A DNA stretch of 64,000 bases, taken from NCBI GenBank assembly GCA_019096195.1, contig JAGTXK010000091.1, positions 1-64,000 on the forward strand, written 5' to 3'. Shown one piece after another: positions 10,979 through 23,066 of this stretch. Made by a program: the position numbers and the translations under genes. The stretch is from Boletus sp. NGJ. Its lineage: Eukaryota > Basidiomycota > Agaricomycetes > Boletales > Boletaceae. The notes beneath the pieces were generated by a model. The model searched no databases. It saw nothing but the letters and a program-made list of their open reading frames with translations, and was not told where the DNA came from. Every line of letters starts with the position of its first letter. Position 1 is the first letter of the stretch.

Positions 10979-11439
10979 GTATATTCAAACTCCCACTTGC
11001 AATGAGTCTCTTACATGATGGCTACACATACCACTAGACCCCAGACTCACATCATTGGTGTAAACCCCTCCACATCCCCATGTTACAATCTATTGAGTGC
11101 ATTTGGTAGCAGTTGGCGAGGCCCAGAACTCGTTGACCAGTTCTAAAGCTTTTCTGCTCAACAAACCCCCACCTCCACCTCACAGTCATGACCTCTCCTG
11201 GAGTCCCCTACTCCAGGAGTGCGCATTGTCAAGCTACCTACCAACGATGACTGCACCACCTCCCCACTCTCAAGCTGGCACTTGAATCAAAAAGTGCAGG
11301 CCACCCTCTTTCCAAATGATGACATCCCAGACTTCCCTGGAGATGACCCATCGGATGATGATCCTGACTTCCCCAATGACGATGTTCCCTCTGACTCCAA
11401 CAGTGAGCATGTCCCATAAGACACTCTCGCACTACTTGC

Positions 11440-12400
11440 TGATGCCATCAAAGGCCTTGCTCACTCCATGCATTGTCCCTCTGACCACACTCCACACACT
11501 AAGGTCTGGGAACTGGACCAGTTTGACGGGACTGAGCCCTGCAAACTCTGGGTCTTCCTGGTTTAGTGCAAACTCAACTTTCAAGACTGCCTGAAGGCTT
11601 TCAGGATGGACTGCACCAAAGTCACCTTTGCACAGTCCTACCTAAAGGGTATGGCTCTGGAGTGGTTCAAACCGGACCTTCTCCAGATAGAAGATCCCAC
11701 TTTCCATCCACTCTGAATGGATAACTTCAAGGAGTTCATCCTAGAACTCCAGACCAACTTTGGTCCACATGACCCTGTCGGAGATGCAGAGCACCAGCTC
11801 AACCACTTGTCAATGAAGAATACTTAACACATCATCAACAAGTATGTGGTCGAGTTCAACCAGATTGCTTCACAAGTCCACGGTTACAGAGAAGGTGCCC
11901 TCTGACACCACTTCTACAATGGTCTGCCAGACCGCATCAAGGATGAGATATCACAAGTTGAGAAATCCCTGACACTCTCTGAACTCTGAAGCCTCACATA
12001 TGCTATCGACATATGCTATTAGGAGTACAAGTCAGAAGTCAGCAGGCAGACTAAAGCATTGACCCCATCCTCCACTCCAAAACCATCCACCCCTGCTGCA
12101 TCATCCTCTCCATGCCTCTCTGGTAGCACCAAGGACTTCAAGGAGTCTAAGAGCAAAGGAGCTACCACCTCCACTCATCTGAAGCTGGACTTGTCGTCCA
12201 AATTAGGGAAAGACAGCAAGCTCACCTCGGATGAGAGAAAGTGCAGGTTCAACAACAAACTCTGCATGTTCTATGGCCAAGCTGGTCACATGGCAAAGGA
12301 CTGTCCAAAGTTAACCTCCAGCGCATCCAAGGATCACGCCGCGACCACAACTCTGGAAATCAAATCGGAGGTCTCCACCTTGGAGGCAAAAAAATAATCC
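11440..12400 (+). pseudogene. Element A gag region
   Basis: Plus-strand capsid-like stretch of a Ty3 Gag, followed by a Ser/Thr/Lys-rich linker and a zinc-knuckle-like block (GQAGHMAKDC) near 12260-12305. It sits between the 5' LTR and the protease, as expected for this superfamily. Broken, part of a fossil element. Confidence 0.65.
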
Positions 12401-12479
12401 GTGACCTCCATGACTCCATACAGACTAAAGGTTGTGTTGAAGCCACATGTGCAACTAAGGAGATTTGCCTCAATATCTC

Positions 12480-12870
12480 CACTTTTTCCAACCCCAAATC
12501 TCTAATGCCCTCTGTCTCCTTAGTCTCCTACCTAATTCCACCCTTCTCCACACTTGTAGATTCAGGCTCCTCCAATTGTTTCATAGATACTTCTTTCGTA
12601 AATAAAAATGAACTTTCAGCCTACTCCGTCCCTCCGCTCCAACTCTGTCTCTTCGACATGGAACTACCAATAGCATGATCACCTGAGCCATCAACCTCTC
12701 AGTCCGCTTCGCAACCAGGTGACATCACCCTGACGACTTTCTATGTCACTCCGCTGGATTCCACCTGCTCCATTGTCCTAGGACACAACTGGCTCACCCG
12801 CCACAATCCGTTGATTGATTGGGTCACGAGCAGTATCACGTTCCATTCATCCGAGCAGCATGTTTGCCAG
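12480..12870 (+). pseudogene. Element A aspartic protease region
   Basis: Contains the retroviral-type protease signature LVDSGSSNCFID near 12555 and, about 75 codons on, a flap/C-terminal block with VLGHNWL-like sequence near 12780. It lies directly between gag and reverse transcriptase. Broken. Confidence 0.65.
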
Positions 12871-13089
12871 CAACCCCAAGCTCCCCTCCACAGCCTCCGG
12901 AATCCCTTCCTCTGGCTGACACCCCACCCAATCCATCACGTCTCTCTGACCGCAAAGCTCCGCCCATAGCGCTCGTTAGTGCACCAGCGTTCACACTAGC
13001 CCGTCACCTTGAGGGACTCCGTTCAATTTAGCTTGCAACTCCATGTCCCCAGGAGAGCGATCTCTGCTCCGCTTCCATCACTCCCCCAG

Positions 13090-13960
13090 AACCAGTCGAC
13101 CTTTCTGGTGTTCCTCCGAGAATACCATGATTTCCCCAATGTCTTTAGCAAGAGCAAAGCTTCCCGGCTTGCTCCGCACCGGGAACATGATCTGAAGATC
13201 GACCTGGAGGACGGAGCCTCTCCTCCCTTGGGAACTACCTACTCCCTGTCCACCTCCGAACTCGGCTCTCTCCAGTGCTTTCTCTTGATGAGCACCTAGC
13301 CATGGGCTTCATCAGACCCCTCTTTCTCCGCCCACACTGCCCCAGTCCCCTTCGTCCGCAAGAAGGACGGTTCACTCCACCTTTGCGTCGACTTCCAAGG
13401 ACTCAATAAGATCACAAAGAAAGACCGCTACCCACTCCCCCATATCTCTGACCTCCTAGATGCTCCGAGCCACACAAAAGATTTACACCAAGATTGATCT
13501 CCGGCATGCCTACCATTTGGTTCGCATTGCCGACGGAGACAAGTGGAAAACGTCATTCTGAATGCGCTACGGCTCTTACAAGTGGCTGGTAAGGCCTGAA
13601 AGGCCTTACCAATGCCTCCGCATGGCCTTCCAATGGTTCATCAACACCATGTTTCCGCAGATCTTCTAGATGTTAGCGTGATCGTCTACCTGGACGACAT
13701 CCTGATCTTCTCCGCAGATAAAACCGCTCACAGAGAACATGTCCGGGAAGTTCCTCTCAGAAGACACTGCAAACATGGCCTATATGCAAAACCCAAGAAA
13801 TGTGAATGGTCCACCGACACTGCGGAGTACCTCGGCTACATCATCACGCCCTCCGGCCTTATGATGTCTTTGGACAAAGTCAAAGCCATGCAGGACTGGC
13901 CTGAAACCTCATAAAGTCAAGGACATCTCAATCCTTCCTCAGATTCGCCAACTTCTACCA
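13090..13960 (+). pseudogene. Element A reverse transcriptase region
   Basis: Ty3-type reverse transcriptase: the thumb-proximal start FSKSKASRLAPHREHDLKI near 13150, the PFVRKKDGS block near 13350, and the catalytic block IVYLDDILIFSADK near 13690, followed by YAKPKKCEW near 13790. The region is broken in several places and is separated from its RNase H by the solo LTR at 14062. Confidence 0.8.
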
Positions 13961-14061
13961 GGGTTTCATCACCAATTACTCTGACATCATCATTCCACTA
14001 ACCTGATTGACCCACAAGGGTATTCCTTGGATCTTTGGAAATGACTGCTAATCCACCTTCC

Positions 14062-15042
14062 TGTTATGGTTACCAAAGGGGGTACATCTTTTCCACTTCC
14101 TTCACCTCCTGTAGGACTATGGGATGACCTATTCTTCGACTCAGACCAGGGATTCCCCCTGCAACACCAACTCAGGCATTGCCCCATCCGGAACCTCCTT
14201 TCTAGGAAGTTATCCGTAACTCCCTTTTCAGGAATCTACCCGTTTGGTATGGACACCACCTCCCCTATTTCATCTGATATATGTTTTCTTCCTTCTTGAC
14301 CCAATTATAGACATTGCCTCCTTGGCTGTGCTCTCTCGTGCATAGCCTAGTATTCCTACCTTCCCATTTTGACTCATGCCTTGATCCGTTTATAGTAATC
14401 TTTCGTCTGCGACTAACGATTACTATATTCGTTATGAAGCCTGCCCTAGATGGGTAAGGCCTATAAATAGGGACACGGGCCCTTCATGTAACTCTAACCT
14501 AGATCTACACTCCTTCCCGTGTAATCTACCTGCTTCTCCTGCTAAAGGTTCCACTTCACCTCAGAAGCCTTCTTCCACATTCTGGAGGTGATCGCCCTTG
14601 CGCTTGTGATCATCGTTCTTATCACTTCGCACTTGTGCGCCGTCGTTGCCGTTACAGACTCCTAAAGCTTCGGCAACTCCAACGACCAACAGAGGTTGGT
14701 CGTCGTCGGTCAGGACTCCACCACTGATCCAGCAAGCCCAGGACTCCACCACCGGCATTAGGCCATATAAGCCCAGGGAACTAGCTGATGGAAGGCAACT
14801 GTCCCTGGCCTTCGCATCCGGTCTGCCCATCCTCCACGAAGGATCGCGCCACCGTGGTAAATCCAAGACTCCGCCATTGGTCGTAGAGGTAACGAGAGGA
14901 CTCTACGTAAAGCTAGCAGTTGGTCCCCAGTCAGAGGAAACCTTGGGCCTCTGGAGGTAGATATTTCCCTCAAGTCCTGCTAGTCCTATAATCCGACAGG
15001 GGGATTATACGGGAACGTGTCACATTGTTACCTGGCGTAACA
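14062..15042 (+). mobile_element. Solo LTR, family J, inside element A
   Basis: A 981-bp LTR starting TGTTATGG and ending CGTAACA, bracketed by CTTCC at 14057-14061 and 15043-15047. It is the same family as the solo LTR at 7532-8491 but keeps more CpG sites. It inserted between the reverse transcriptase and RNase H parts of element A and is therefore younger than A. Confidence 0.88.
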
Positions 15043-15047
15043 CTTCC

Positions 15048-15470
15048 TTTCGCTAAAGGAAGCCTTCACCACCACTCCCATCCTCACCCATTAGGCTCCC
15101 GATGCTCCGATGATCATAGAAACCAATGCCTCTGACCATGCCATCACCAGAATTTTTTCCATCCATTGTCTGGATGAAGAACTCCAGCCCATCACCTTCT
15201 TTTCATGGATGCTCACCGCTCTGGAGCTCAACTACGACACTCATGATAAGGAGCTCCTTGCCATCCACAAGTCTTTCCAGGCTTGGCGGCACTATCTCGA
15301 AGGCTCCAGCACCCCAATTGACATTGTCACCGACCACAAGAACCTAGAATACTTTGCTACCTTGAAACTCCTGACCTGCCAGCAAGCCTGGTGGTCAGAG
15401 TTCCTCTCACAATTCCACATGATTGTCTACTTTCACCCTGGATGACTTGGCATGAAACCTGATGCCCTTA
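15048..15470 (+). pseudogene. Element A RNase H region
   Basis: RNase H domain of Ty3 type: ETNASDHAITRIFS near 15120, YDTHDKELLAIHKSFQAWRH near 15240 and DIVTDHKNLEYFAT near 15330. It follows the nested LTR and continues the pol order. Broken. Confidence 0.75.
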
Positions 15471-15639
15471 CTAGACACTGGGATGTCTATCCCAAAGAGG
15501 GGGATAAGGACTACACTCACGTCAATCCACATAATTTCTACCCCATTTTTACATGGGAACAGCTCACTTCTTCCCTCCACACTACTTATCTTGCAGCTCT
15601 GGTACTCCAGGCTAGCATCCTGTTTGATATAGAGCAACT

Positions 15640-16750
15640 CCACAGCAACATTCTATCTGCACTCCCTTTCGACCCACTCACCAAACTACATATGTCCTCT
15701 CTCAATCTGGACTCATGCTGGTCAGTTGACGAAGACAGCTTCCTCCATCTTGACAAGCGCATCTATGTCCCCAATGCCAATGATCTTCAACTCTGAGTCC
15801 TCTGGTACAAACATGACCATCCCCTCTCCTGACATTTTGGCCAAAATTGGACATTGGAACTTGTACACTGCAAATACACCTGGCCAAGGATAAGGATGTT
15901 CGTAAAAGAATACATCTCCTTCTACACCACTTGCGCCTGCACAAAGATTCCAAGACACCGACTGACCCTATGGATTGTTGAAACAACTCCCCATCCCGGA
16001 GAAGCCATGGGAATTCCATCTCTATGGATTTTATTGAGCAACTCCCCTCGTCCTCCAGATTTACTGCTATCCTCGTCATCATGGACTGATTATCCAAACA
16101 GTGCATTTTCATCCTGATGTATGACACAGTAACATCCTCAGACTTGGCAAAACTATTCCTACTCCACATCTTTTCTAAACATGGAGTTCCCCCTCACATC
16201 ATCTCCAATTGAGGTTCAGAATTCGTCTCTCATTTCTTCTGCTCACTTGGAAAAGCTCTTGACATCTGCCTCCACTTCACCTCCAGTTATCACCCCAAAG
16301 GAGATGGTTAGACAGAACGGGATGAACCAGATACTCAAACAGTACCTTCATGTATATTGCAACTACCAGCAAGACAACTGGTCTGAACTCCTTCCATTAG
16401 CAGAGTTCGCATATAACAATGCTCTGAGTGCTACTACTGGTGTCTCTCTGTTCTTTGCCAATAAAGGCTACCATCCCAATGTTACAGTACATCCCAAGCA
16501 TGACCTCACCTCCACTAAAGCCTGTGAATATTCTGTAGATCTTGATTCCCTTCATGAATACCTCCGTGAAGAAATGGCTGCCACCCAAAAGTGTTACCAA
16601 GGACCTGCAGATGCTAGGCAATCTCCAGCATGGGACTCCAAAGTTGGTGACCCAGTCTTCATGAAAGCCAAGTACTTCTGCTCCACTAGGCCCTCAAAGA
16701 AACTCTCTGAGAAGAACCTAGGGCCCTATTCAATCATCATGTAGGCAGGC
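15640..16750 (+). pseudogene. Element A integrase region
   Basis: Integrase of Ty3 type. A zinc-binding HHCC-like part lies near 15820-15960, the core domain follows near 16010-16250, and a well-kept C-terminal half near 16310-16730 includes LPLAEFAYNNALSATTGVSL, typical of fungal chromovirus integrases. Broken in the N-terminal half. Confidence 0.75.
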
Positions 16751-16769
16751 TCTCACTCCTTCACACTTC

Positions 16770-17090
16770 GACTCTCTGAGTCAATGAAGTCCATTCATCT
16801 GGTCTTTCATGTCTCACAATTAGAACCCTCCATACCCAACACCATACCTAACTGGGTACAATCTCTGCCACCTCTGGTTGAAGTAGACGGAGAACCAGAG
16901 TACAAAGTTTCAGAGATTCTCGACTTGAAGATAGATCGACATTGCCAGGGACTGCAAACTGCTGTACCTCGTCCGTTGGTCAGGATATGAAGGAACAGAT
17001 GAAGAAACCTCATGGCTTTTAGCCACTGAACTTGGTCATGCTTCTGAACTTGTCCCTGATTATCACACTTGCTACCTGGACAAACCCGGA
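16770..17090 (+). pseudogene. Element A chromodomain region
   Basis: After integrase, the conserved LVFHVSQLEPS linker (about 16800) leads into VEVDGEPEYKVSEILDLKID, the start of a chromodomain, followed by the rest of the domain in decayed form. In chromoviruses this domain helps target heterochromatin. Broken. Confidence 0.65.
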
Positions 17091-17139
17091 CCTCACTCTG
17101 CATGATTGGACACAAACTCCATTAGATGAAGAAAAAAGA

Positions 17140-17956
17140 CAAGTAAATCTAAAACTACTACTAAACTTCTTCCTCTACTCCCTCCTCTTCACTCTCCTCC
17201 CCATTTTCCTCAATTACCTTCGCAGCCAATCTGGCCAACTCTGCTTTTGCTTCCCAACTCCTTCCCATTCTCTATCTCCTCCAACTCCTCACTCTCATAC
17301 ACCTCCTCTGCCTTTAGATCTACCAGGTGCCCAAGCAGCACATTCTGCCACTCCAGACACCTGTTGTAGGTCTTGAGGGCCTCTTGGATCTCCTAAAGGA
17401 TCTCTGAAACCCCCTCCATCCCCCTGCATCCCAACTCCCCTCCGTTGGAGCTGCTGGGCCCCACCTTGTCACCTCCTACTTTTCTCCACTTCTTCCGATT
17501 CTCCAGCTGCTCCTCACCAGGCCACTCACACTTCACTTTTGTGTCACAACACTCAACACATGACTTTGACTTACTGGGGCTGAACATACACTCAAGGCCC
17601 TAGTTGTTACAGCAGATACATAACTGCTCTGCTGCCTCCCTCTTCTTCCCTCTGTTTGATGCTTTGATGCGCCCTAACCTCCTTTGCCTGTGAAGTCTGG
17701 TTAGTTTTGTTGAACTCTGGTCAATGTGACTCATCCTGTGTATGGCCTTCTCCTCGGCCTCACAGCATGTCTTCTCTTCCTTCTTGCACACCTTCTGCTC
17801 AGCCTCCTCATGTGCCCTCCTCTCTGCCTCCACTTTCTGGGCCTGCACTCGTCTCCACCATTCAGTGTACTTGGCCATGCTGACCTCCTCATTGTCATCC
17901 TCGTTCTCCACAATATGCTTATCGGACCACTCCTTGATGTTGTCAAGGTCAGACAT
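17140..17956 (-). pseudogene. Antisense coiled-coil and cysteine-rich ORF in element A
   Basis: On the strand opposite to gag-pol, between the chromodomain and the 3' LTR, an ATG at 17956 opens a highly charged helical protein (WWRRVQAQKVEAERRAHEEA), probably coiled coil, followed by a cysteine-rich part with CICC, then CVECCDTKVKCEWPG. Similar Cys-rich proteins with E/R/A-rich coiled coils are common hypothetical proteins in basidiomycetes, in my recollection. A GATATAAAGG promoter-like motif lies about 45 bp upstream. It is treated as an accessory part of the fossil element; function unknown. Confidence 0.5.
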
Positions 17957-17999
17957 GGAAGGAAATAAGGGTAATATGGAATTGGCCGGGGCATACCCT

Positions 18000-18009
18000 C
18001 ACCCTTTAT
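18000..18009 (-). promoter_or_regulatory. TATA-like motif for the antisense ORF
   Basis: ATATAAAGG on the minus strand, about 45 bp before the antisense ATG at 17956. It would give the antisense ORF its own promoter, independent of the LTR. Confidence 0.4.
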
Positions 18010-18097
18010 ATCTTTTTTTTGGACTCTGATTTTTTCCTCCACTCCAATTTTCCCCCACTCCGCATTGTCTCTTACCTAGGCCTTCAGGGGTTCAGAC

Positions 18098-18112
18098 CTA
18101 AGAGGGGGATAT
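18098..18112 (+). other. Polypurine tract of element A
   Basis: AAGAGGGGGATAT ends at the first base of the 3' LTR, the usual site and composition of the plus-strand primer in LTR retrotransposons. Confidence 0.7.
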
Positions 18113-18701
18113 TGTCATATGCCATGTAACTCGACAAGTCCCAACTCTGGATCTTCATCCATAACTCTGGTACATCCCCCCTCGGAGTACATTCTCATAC
18201 CCTTGGACTTGTAACTCACCCCATATAGTATTCCTACTCCCTCATTCATACATAAAGTTATGTCCTACTCATCTGTCTTAGTCCCACTTTGTAGCTGTCT
18301 CCAATCCAGTGTCTGTCTTGCTTAGGAGCACTGCTCCAGCAAGGTCCCATCTCCATTCCTAATTACTTAGCTACTATTTACTCATTACACCTTATGAACT
18401 CTGTTAGTAATCTTGTTTCTGATCGTATATAAACCTTCACTACTACTCTTGTAAAGTTAGTTTGAATATCAACTCTGAACACCACTTCTGTCTTCCATCT
18501 GAGTCTTAATGGCTCACTCTGATCCTCTGCTCGACTTGATGTTTGACCACATCAAGTTCAAACCTCTTATCTTACTATGTCCTCGAAATCCAGGACATCG
18601 GACTTGAGCAAGGATGCACTACATAAGGTGAAGCCAAGTCCTGACATCCCTCAAGTAACTCTGGTCCTTTGGAGTTGCATTGGAGTTGTCTGTTCTTAAC
18701 A
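18113..18701 (+). repeat. 3' LTR of element A
   Basis: A 589-bp LTR, TGTCATAT...CTTAACA, followed by AAAAC (18702-18706), the target-site duplication shared with the complement of 9956-9960. Its centre is nearly identical to the other two local A-family LTRs. Confidence 0.88.
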
Positions 18702-18903
18702 AAAACACAACCTAGAGTTGGATCAAATGGATGTCTCCACAGCATACCTGAATAAAGAGCTTGAGAAGGACTTATACATGCTACCTCCAGATGGTGTTCC
18801 TATCCAACACAGATATTGCTGGAAGCTCTGATGCTCCCTATATGGACTTAAACAGGCTGGATGAGCTTGGAATAAAATCCTAGATCGAAAGCTTGGAGAA
18901 CTT
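18702..18903 (+). pseudogene. Copia element E, middle of reverse transcriptase
   Basis: Plus-strand copia reverse transcriptase fragment with LDQMDVSTAYLNKELEKDLY and CSLYGLKQAG, blocks of the RVT_2 family. It is bounded on the left by element A (duplication AAAAC) and on the right by a D-family LTR (duplication AACTT at 18899-18903). Broken fossil. Confidence 0.78.
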
Positions 18904-19381
18904 TGTTATGAACCTTTCGGCACAAACCACAAGGCTAGGACTACTTGCAGGTTACACAGATCCTGGCTCAATGAATGAGGTGGGGAGTCACATCCATACT
19001 ATTCCCAACCCTATGGTGACCAGAGTGGTCAAAGCTAATGAGTTGTTGGAGGAAGAATACAAGTGGATTAGACTGGGGTTACCAGTCATCAAAGTGCTAC
19101 TTTATATACATGAGAGAGATGCACATGGACCAAGCAGTGTGTGTGATAATTTACTAAGTATAGTAAGACAGAGATTAAAAGGGCTGTGTGAGAAGAGCGG
19201 AAATTAAAGAGTCGTGGGTCACATGAGGAGTGACGTCATATGATGTCATAGGTTCTAGACCTATCATGTGATGTATTCCCATGGTCATGTGCACAGTCAC
19301 ATGACTTATGAAGAAAGGAGTTGATGAAAATGAAAAGTAAGTGTTCGCATGAAAAGTTTGAAATTTTCCTATATTATAACA
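18904..19381 (-). mobile_element. D-family LTR at left inversion breakpoint
   Basis: A 478-bp LTR in minus orientation. It appears base-for-base identical to the 5' LTR of element D at 34099-34576, which faces it. Its left flank AACTT (18899-18903) matches the complement of 34094-34098, and its right flank CACAT (19382-19386) is the complement of ATGTG at 40459-40463. So it was once a solo LTR in copia E, and its right junction was exchanged in an inversion. Confidence 0.85.
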
Positions 19382-19389
19382 CACATGGC

Positions 19390-21750
19390 ATTAGGTGAGG
19401 TAGTATTAGCCAATGTCACATTCTTGATGTGGAGTTGCTCAGCTAAGACATACATAATTTCCATGACATTTCTAAGATTTCCCCAGCAGTTGGACTGATT
19501 TGGGTGAAGAGATCTGTGCACTGAACATTTGTTCTGAAAGGTTCCTGTGGCCTGTCATTTGCTGGTCAAACTTCAAATCTTGATCTCAATTGAGCTATAT
19601 TAGTGCCTATGCCTATGCCACTAATGTCTCAGCTCTTCACTTCTTGCATAGTAATATCACCTATAACTATGTTCTAAGCCTCTCTGCTTGAGGCATTTGT
19701 TCTTGCTCTCAACAGAGTGTTGCTGGAGTTGGTGGTATGGTCTTGGTGAGTCTGGTCATTCCAATTAATGTGCTTTGACTCTACTGACCAATCACATGGA
19801 CTATCACCTTTGTCAGGTTTCTTATTGTGCCATGATTTTTTATCATCATACAGTATTTTCTTCTCATCAACACATGTCATTGATATATCTCTTGGTCAGT
19901 TAAAGATAGGTTTTGTGTTACCCAGTAAGTTTTCATTCCTTCACCATGGTTTTGCTGATATTTCTCACTGCTTAAATTCTCATTTCAACTTGATCTGCTC
20001 AACATCTTGGTCTTGTCCTTGGTTGGGTCTATTCAGATGATTAGTGAGTTTTTTCAGCACATATACTTCATTATGGTGACTAATCATTCAACTAGGTATA
20101 TAGACACCATCCATCACTTCCCTACATGCTGTTCACACAGGAGTATTTTTCTTTGAGGTGCATTTGGCCACATGCACTCAGTAGCTAATGTTTTCTTCAT
20201 TAATCTCACTATCATACCCATTGTTAGGTATATATTCCTCCTCCTCATCATCATCATCATCTCAGTCACTAACATTGGGCACAATGTAGTATACTGATCC
20301 TCTTTTCATCCACACCCAATCAGCAATAATTAGATGTGAATTTCCCCATTTCTCTCTATTGTCCAAGTGGTTTTCTAATTGATAGAATGCATCCAACAGG
20401 ATTTCACCTCCCTCTCATCTTGGGGGGTACTTATATCCAGGTAAGCCTAACTATCCTCTCTAGTTATATACTAACTTGTTCCTCCTTACTAGATCTTATA
20501 TAGGATTAGAGTCTCTTGAGGTGTGTTGGTGACTATCACATCCAAAGCAGTTGAAGGGTGATTGGATAGGTGACATAGGAGCTGTTCTAGAGGCATTGGT
20601 AGTAGGTCCAGGTAATATTTGCCTAGATTCCTGAGTACTGATATTATTGTATCTAATACTATTATTCCCAATAGTACTTGCTTTCCTTGATTTCTCAAAG
20701 ACTTGAGTGATTTTAGGATTGGTCAGTAGTGCTTTGAAGTAAGCCCTTGCATATTCAGAGTCATTAACACTAAGCTCACTCATTTCATCTATGAACTGGT
20801 CAATCCCATTACTAGTAGTTTTTGTAGGCTTTCTCTTCTCTTTCTCTGTTTTGTCATGGATTCTATAAGGACAACTTTCTGTTCCTTTGGCTTTAGAATA
20901 CTCTAAGGATTTTCTAGCCTTGCTAGACTTCTTGTGCTTTTTACTAGTAGTCTCATAGTCACCTTCATCTGTACTACCAGAATCACTTTCTAAGTTAGTG
21001 TCATCCTTGGAATGGTATTGGATGCTTGACCTTTTTCAGTCAAATCTGTAACAATGTAATAATTGCTCTTTGATAGTGCTAATTTCACTGCTCATGAAGG
21101 GTTTGGATATGTCTTTGTTAGTATTCCCAGCTAGTTGATGGATTTCTACAGTCTCACATATCTCTGGGGATTCCTAGCCAGAAATATATGCTATAGTCAT
21201 CATTTTGGATGACATATTCAGCCCTAAGCCATTGGCCTATGATTGTGAACTTCCCAACATATTGTTTCTAGGCCACTAGACTATCCAGGACCTTTTTAGA
21301 ATATTTCTTCACAAACTGTTCAATGTCACCTTTTTGGTAATAGACTTCCTCCTGCCCTGCATCATACAGTAGAGTAGTTTGGATTTTAGCTCATCCAATT
21401 GATTGGCTCTATATTTATCCAGTAGCTCTATGAGATGGCAAACTTCAGTACTGCAGTAGTTAGTAATTCTTTTACATTTCTCTTCCTCATCAATGATTTG
21501 GTAGTGGGTCAATACTCTATCATATTATCATAAGAAATCCTTGACTTTGTTGTAGTGTTCCTTGAACTTGTCAGGGGCATCTCTACTTTTTCAGCTAGAT
21601 AACAGATGGGGTCCTTGGATAAGGCTTTCTGCAATCATAGTGGCTGGTGTGATTTTTTGATGTAGGTGTTGTATTGGATAGTTTTTAGGACAGTTGAAAT
21701 TATATTCAATGTTCTCTTGCAGTGGGCTCCAATTTGACTTCTATATCAGA
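19390..21750 (-). pseudogene. Old Ty3-like element I, gag region
   Basis: Minus-strand Gag relic of a Ty3-type element. A capsid-like part lies at about 21510-21310 (KCKRITNYCSTEVCHLIELL), a second part at about 20780-20500 is followed by a zinc-knuckle-like block (CFGCDSHQHTSRD), and a long charged spacer runs down to 19400. This Gag layout, with a long linker before the protease, occurs in several basidiomycete Ty3 families. No LTR pair can be assigned with confidence. Heavily broken; one of the oldest layers. Confidence 0.6.
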
Positions 21751-23039
21751 TAAAAGCAATGGAAACTGCAAATAATAGGCTTTTCCAGACTTTTGTTTTG
21801 CCTCTCATGGTTAGAACACTATAAGCAAGGGGAAATATACCTCCTAGATGAAACAATATCTAGCTTAGCTAGATGTGAGTCAGTTGATAAACTTACTGTA
21901 ACTAAGTGCACAGATTGTTTGCCAATTCTCAACAAATATTGAAGAATTGGAATTGATTTATTTCAACTGTGGTATAAACAAGTCTAAACAAGTCTAAATG
22001 TATGCTAGTCAACAATACTAGGTTGTTAGGCTTTGTTAGAATAAGTTAGAAGATCAAATGAGTTAATTACTATAAAAGGCAATGACTTTGTGGCTGGTAA
22101 TCTGCAAATATGCTTGGTTGTTAAGATATTGAGATGTTCCAGATAAAGTTGGAATGGGTTCACACTTCACTTAGTTCACTCAGAGAGGTTACAGTAATAT
22201 AATCTTATTGTTGGCTAAAGAGAATGCATTTCAGGGCTGTATTTGACTATACTATCACTTATCCCTTTAGGTGGGCAGTTAGCAGAGTAGCAGGGTTGCT
22301 TAGATTCTAGTAGAATTAGAGTATTGGAGATCTATTCTCTTTTATTGCCCTATTTACATAGAGTTTTCTCCCAAAAGGTGTCCTATTTTACTTGTGCACT
22401 AATGGCTACAAGTCTTCACTCCTAACAGTCTAGCTAGCTGTCTAAACAATGGAGATGGTCCTCCTTAAGATCCTTTCTGGGATGCCTGTAAGGGGTACTT
22501 CAATGATAGTGAGAATTGTTCTTCTTGAGAGAACTTCTTTGGTTGAAATAAAATCACTGGAGTTAAATCTACTCTTTTGGTGTCTGAATGGCTTTGCTTT
22601 TATAGATAAATACATGAGCTTGGCTAATCAATCAAAAGGGTTGGCTGCTTATGAATGCCAAGAGATTGCTTATAAATGCCAAGACTTTTCTTACAAATGC
22701 CAAGCATTTGCTGATTGATGTATGGAATACTATGGAACATCATAGCATGTCATGGAATGCTGAGCCAAGTGATGCAAGTCTGTGTAGGATATGATCACAT
22801 AGCCATTTTCTCTCACTGGCACTTAACTATATATGTAGTATTAGTATTTACAATTCTATTAGCTATATACTTGTAGATAGTAATAAAGCTAATATATTAG
22901 AGAAAAATATTAATTTCTCCTGAGTTTTTTTATGGAATATTCTAAAAATTGCAGGGGTGCTAGACCATACTAAAGGGTTATTAGGTCCTAAGATTCCAAC
23001 TGCTGCAAGTGGCAGAATGGAATCCATTTGAGTGGTAGC
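21751..23039. other. AT-rich region, possible LTR of element I
   Basis: No protein family is recognisable. Because it lies just upstream of the element I gag on the minus strand it probably includes that element's leader or LTR. A stretch at 22024-22427 starts TGTTAGG and ends CCTAACA, as an LTR could, but lacks a matching target-site duplication. A short repeated word (AATGCCAAG) recurs three times near 22650-22710. Confidence 0.35.
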
Positions 23040-23066
23040 TTCTAACTATGAGCTGGTGGCTCGCTG

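Larger units (their letters stand above)
10392..18701 (+). mobile_element. Ty3 chromovirus element A
   Basis: An LTR retrotransposon of the Ty3 superfamily, chromodomain type, inserted in the pol region of copia element E. Order: 5' LTR, gag with zinc knuckle, aspartic protease, reverse transcriptase, RNase H, integrase, chromodomain, antisense ORF region, polypurine tract, 3' LTR. A solo J-family LTR is nested at 14062-15042. The right flank AAAAC matches the complement of the flank at 9956-9960, not the bases just left of 10392, which shows a later rearrangement. The coding region is broken in many places and heavily decayed. LTR cores are nearly identical but outer parts diverge, so LTR-based age is unreliable. 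Confidence 0.85.

Noticed and set aside
17731-18042. Long open frames on both strands over 17.7-18.0 kb besides the antisense coiled-coil ORF
   Set aside because: They overlap the antisense ORF in other frames and lack motifs or a promoter-like context.
18893-19207. A 104-codon open frame repeated at 34273-34572 and 40155-40454
   Set aside because: These are reverse-strand readings of the D-family LTR; conservation reflects the LTR, not a protein.
22024-22427. Possible 404-bp solo LTR starting TGTTAGG and ending CCTAACA
   Set aside because: The flanking pentamers (TAGGT and GTCTA) do not match and no second copy is seen, so it was not called as an element.
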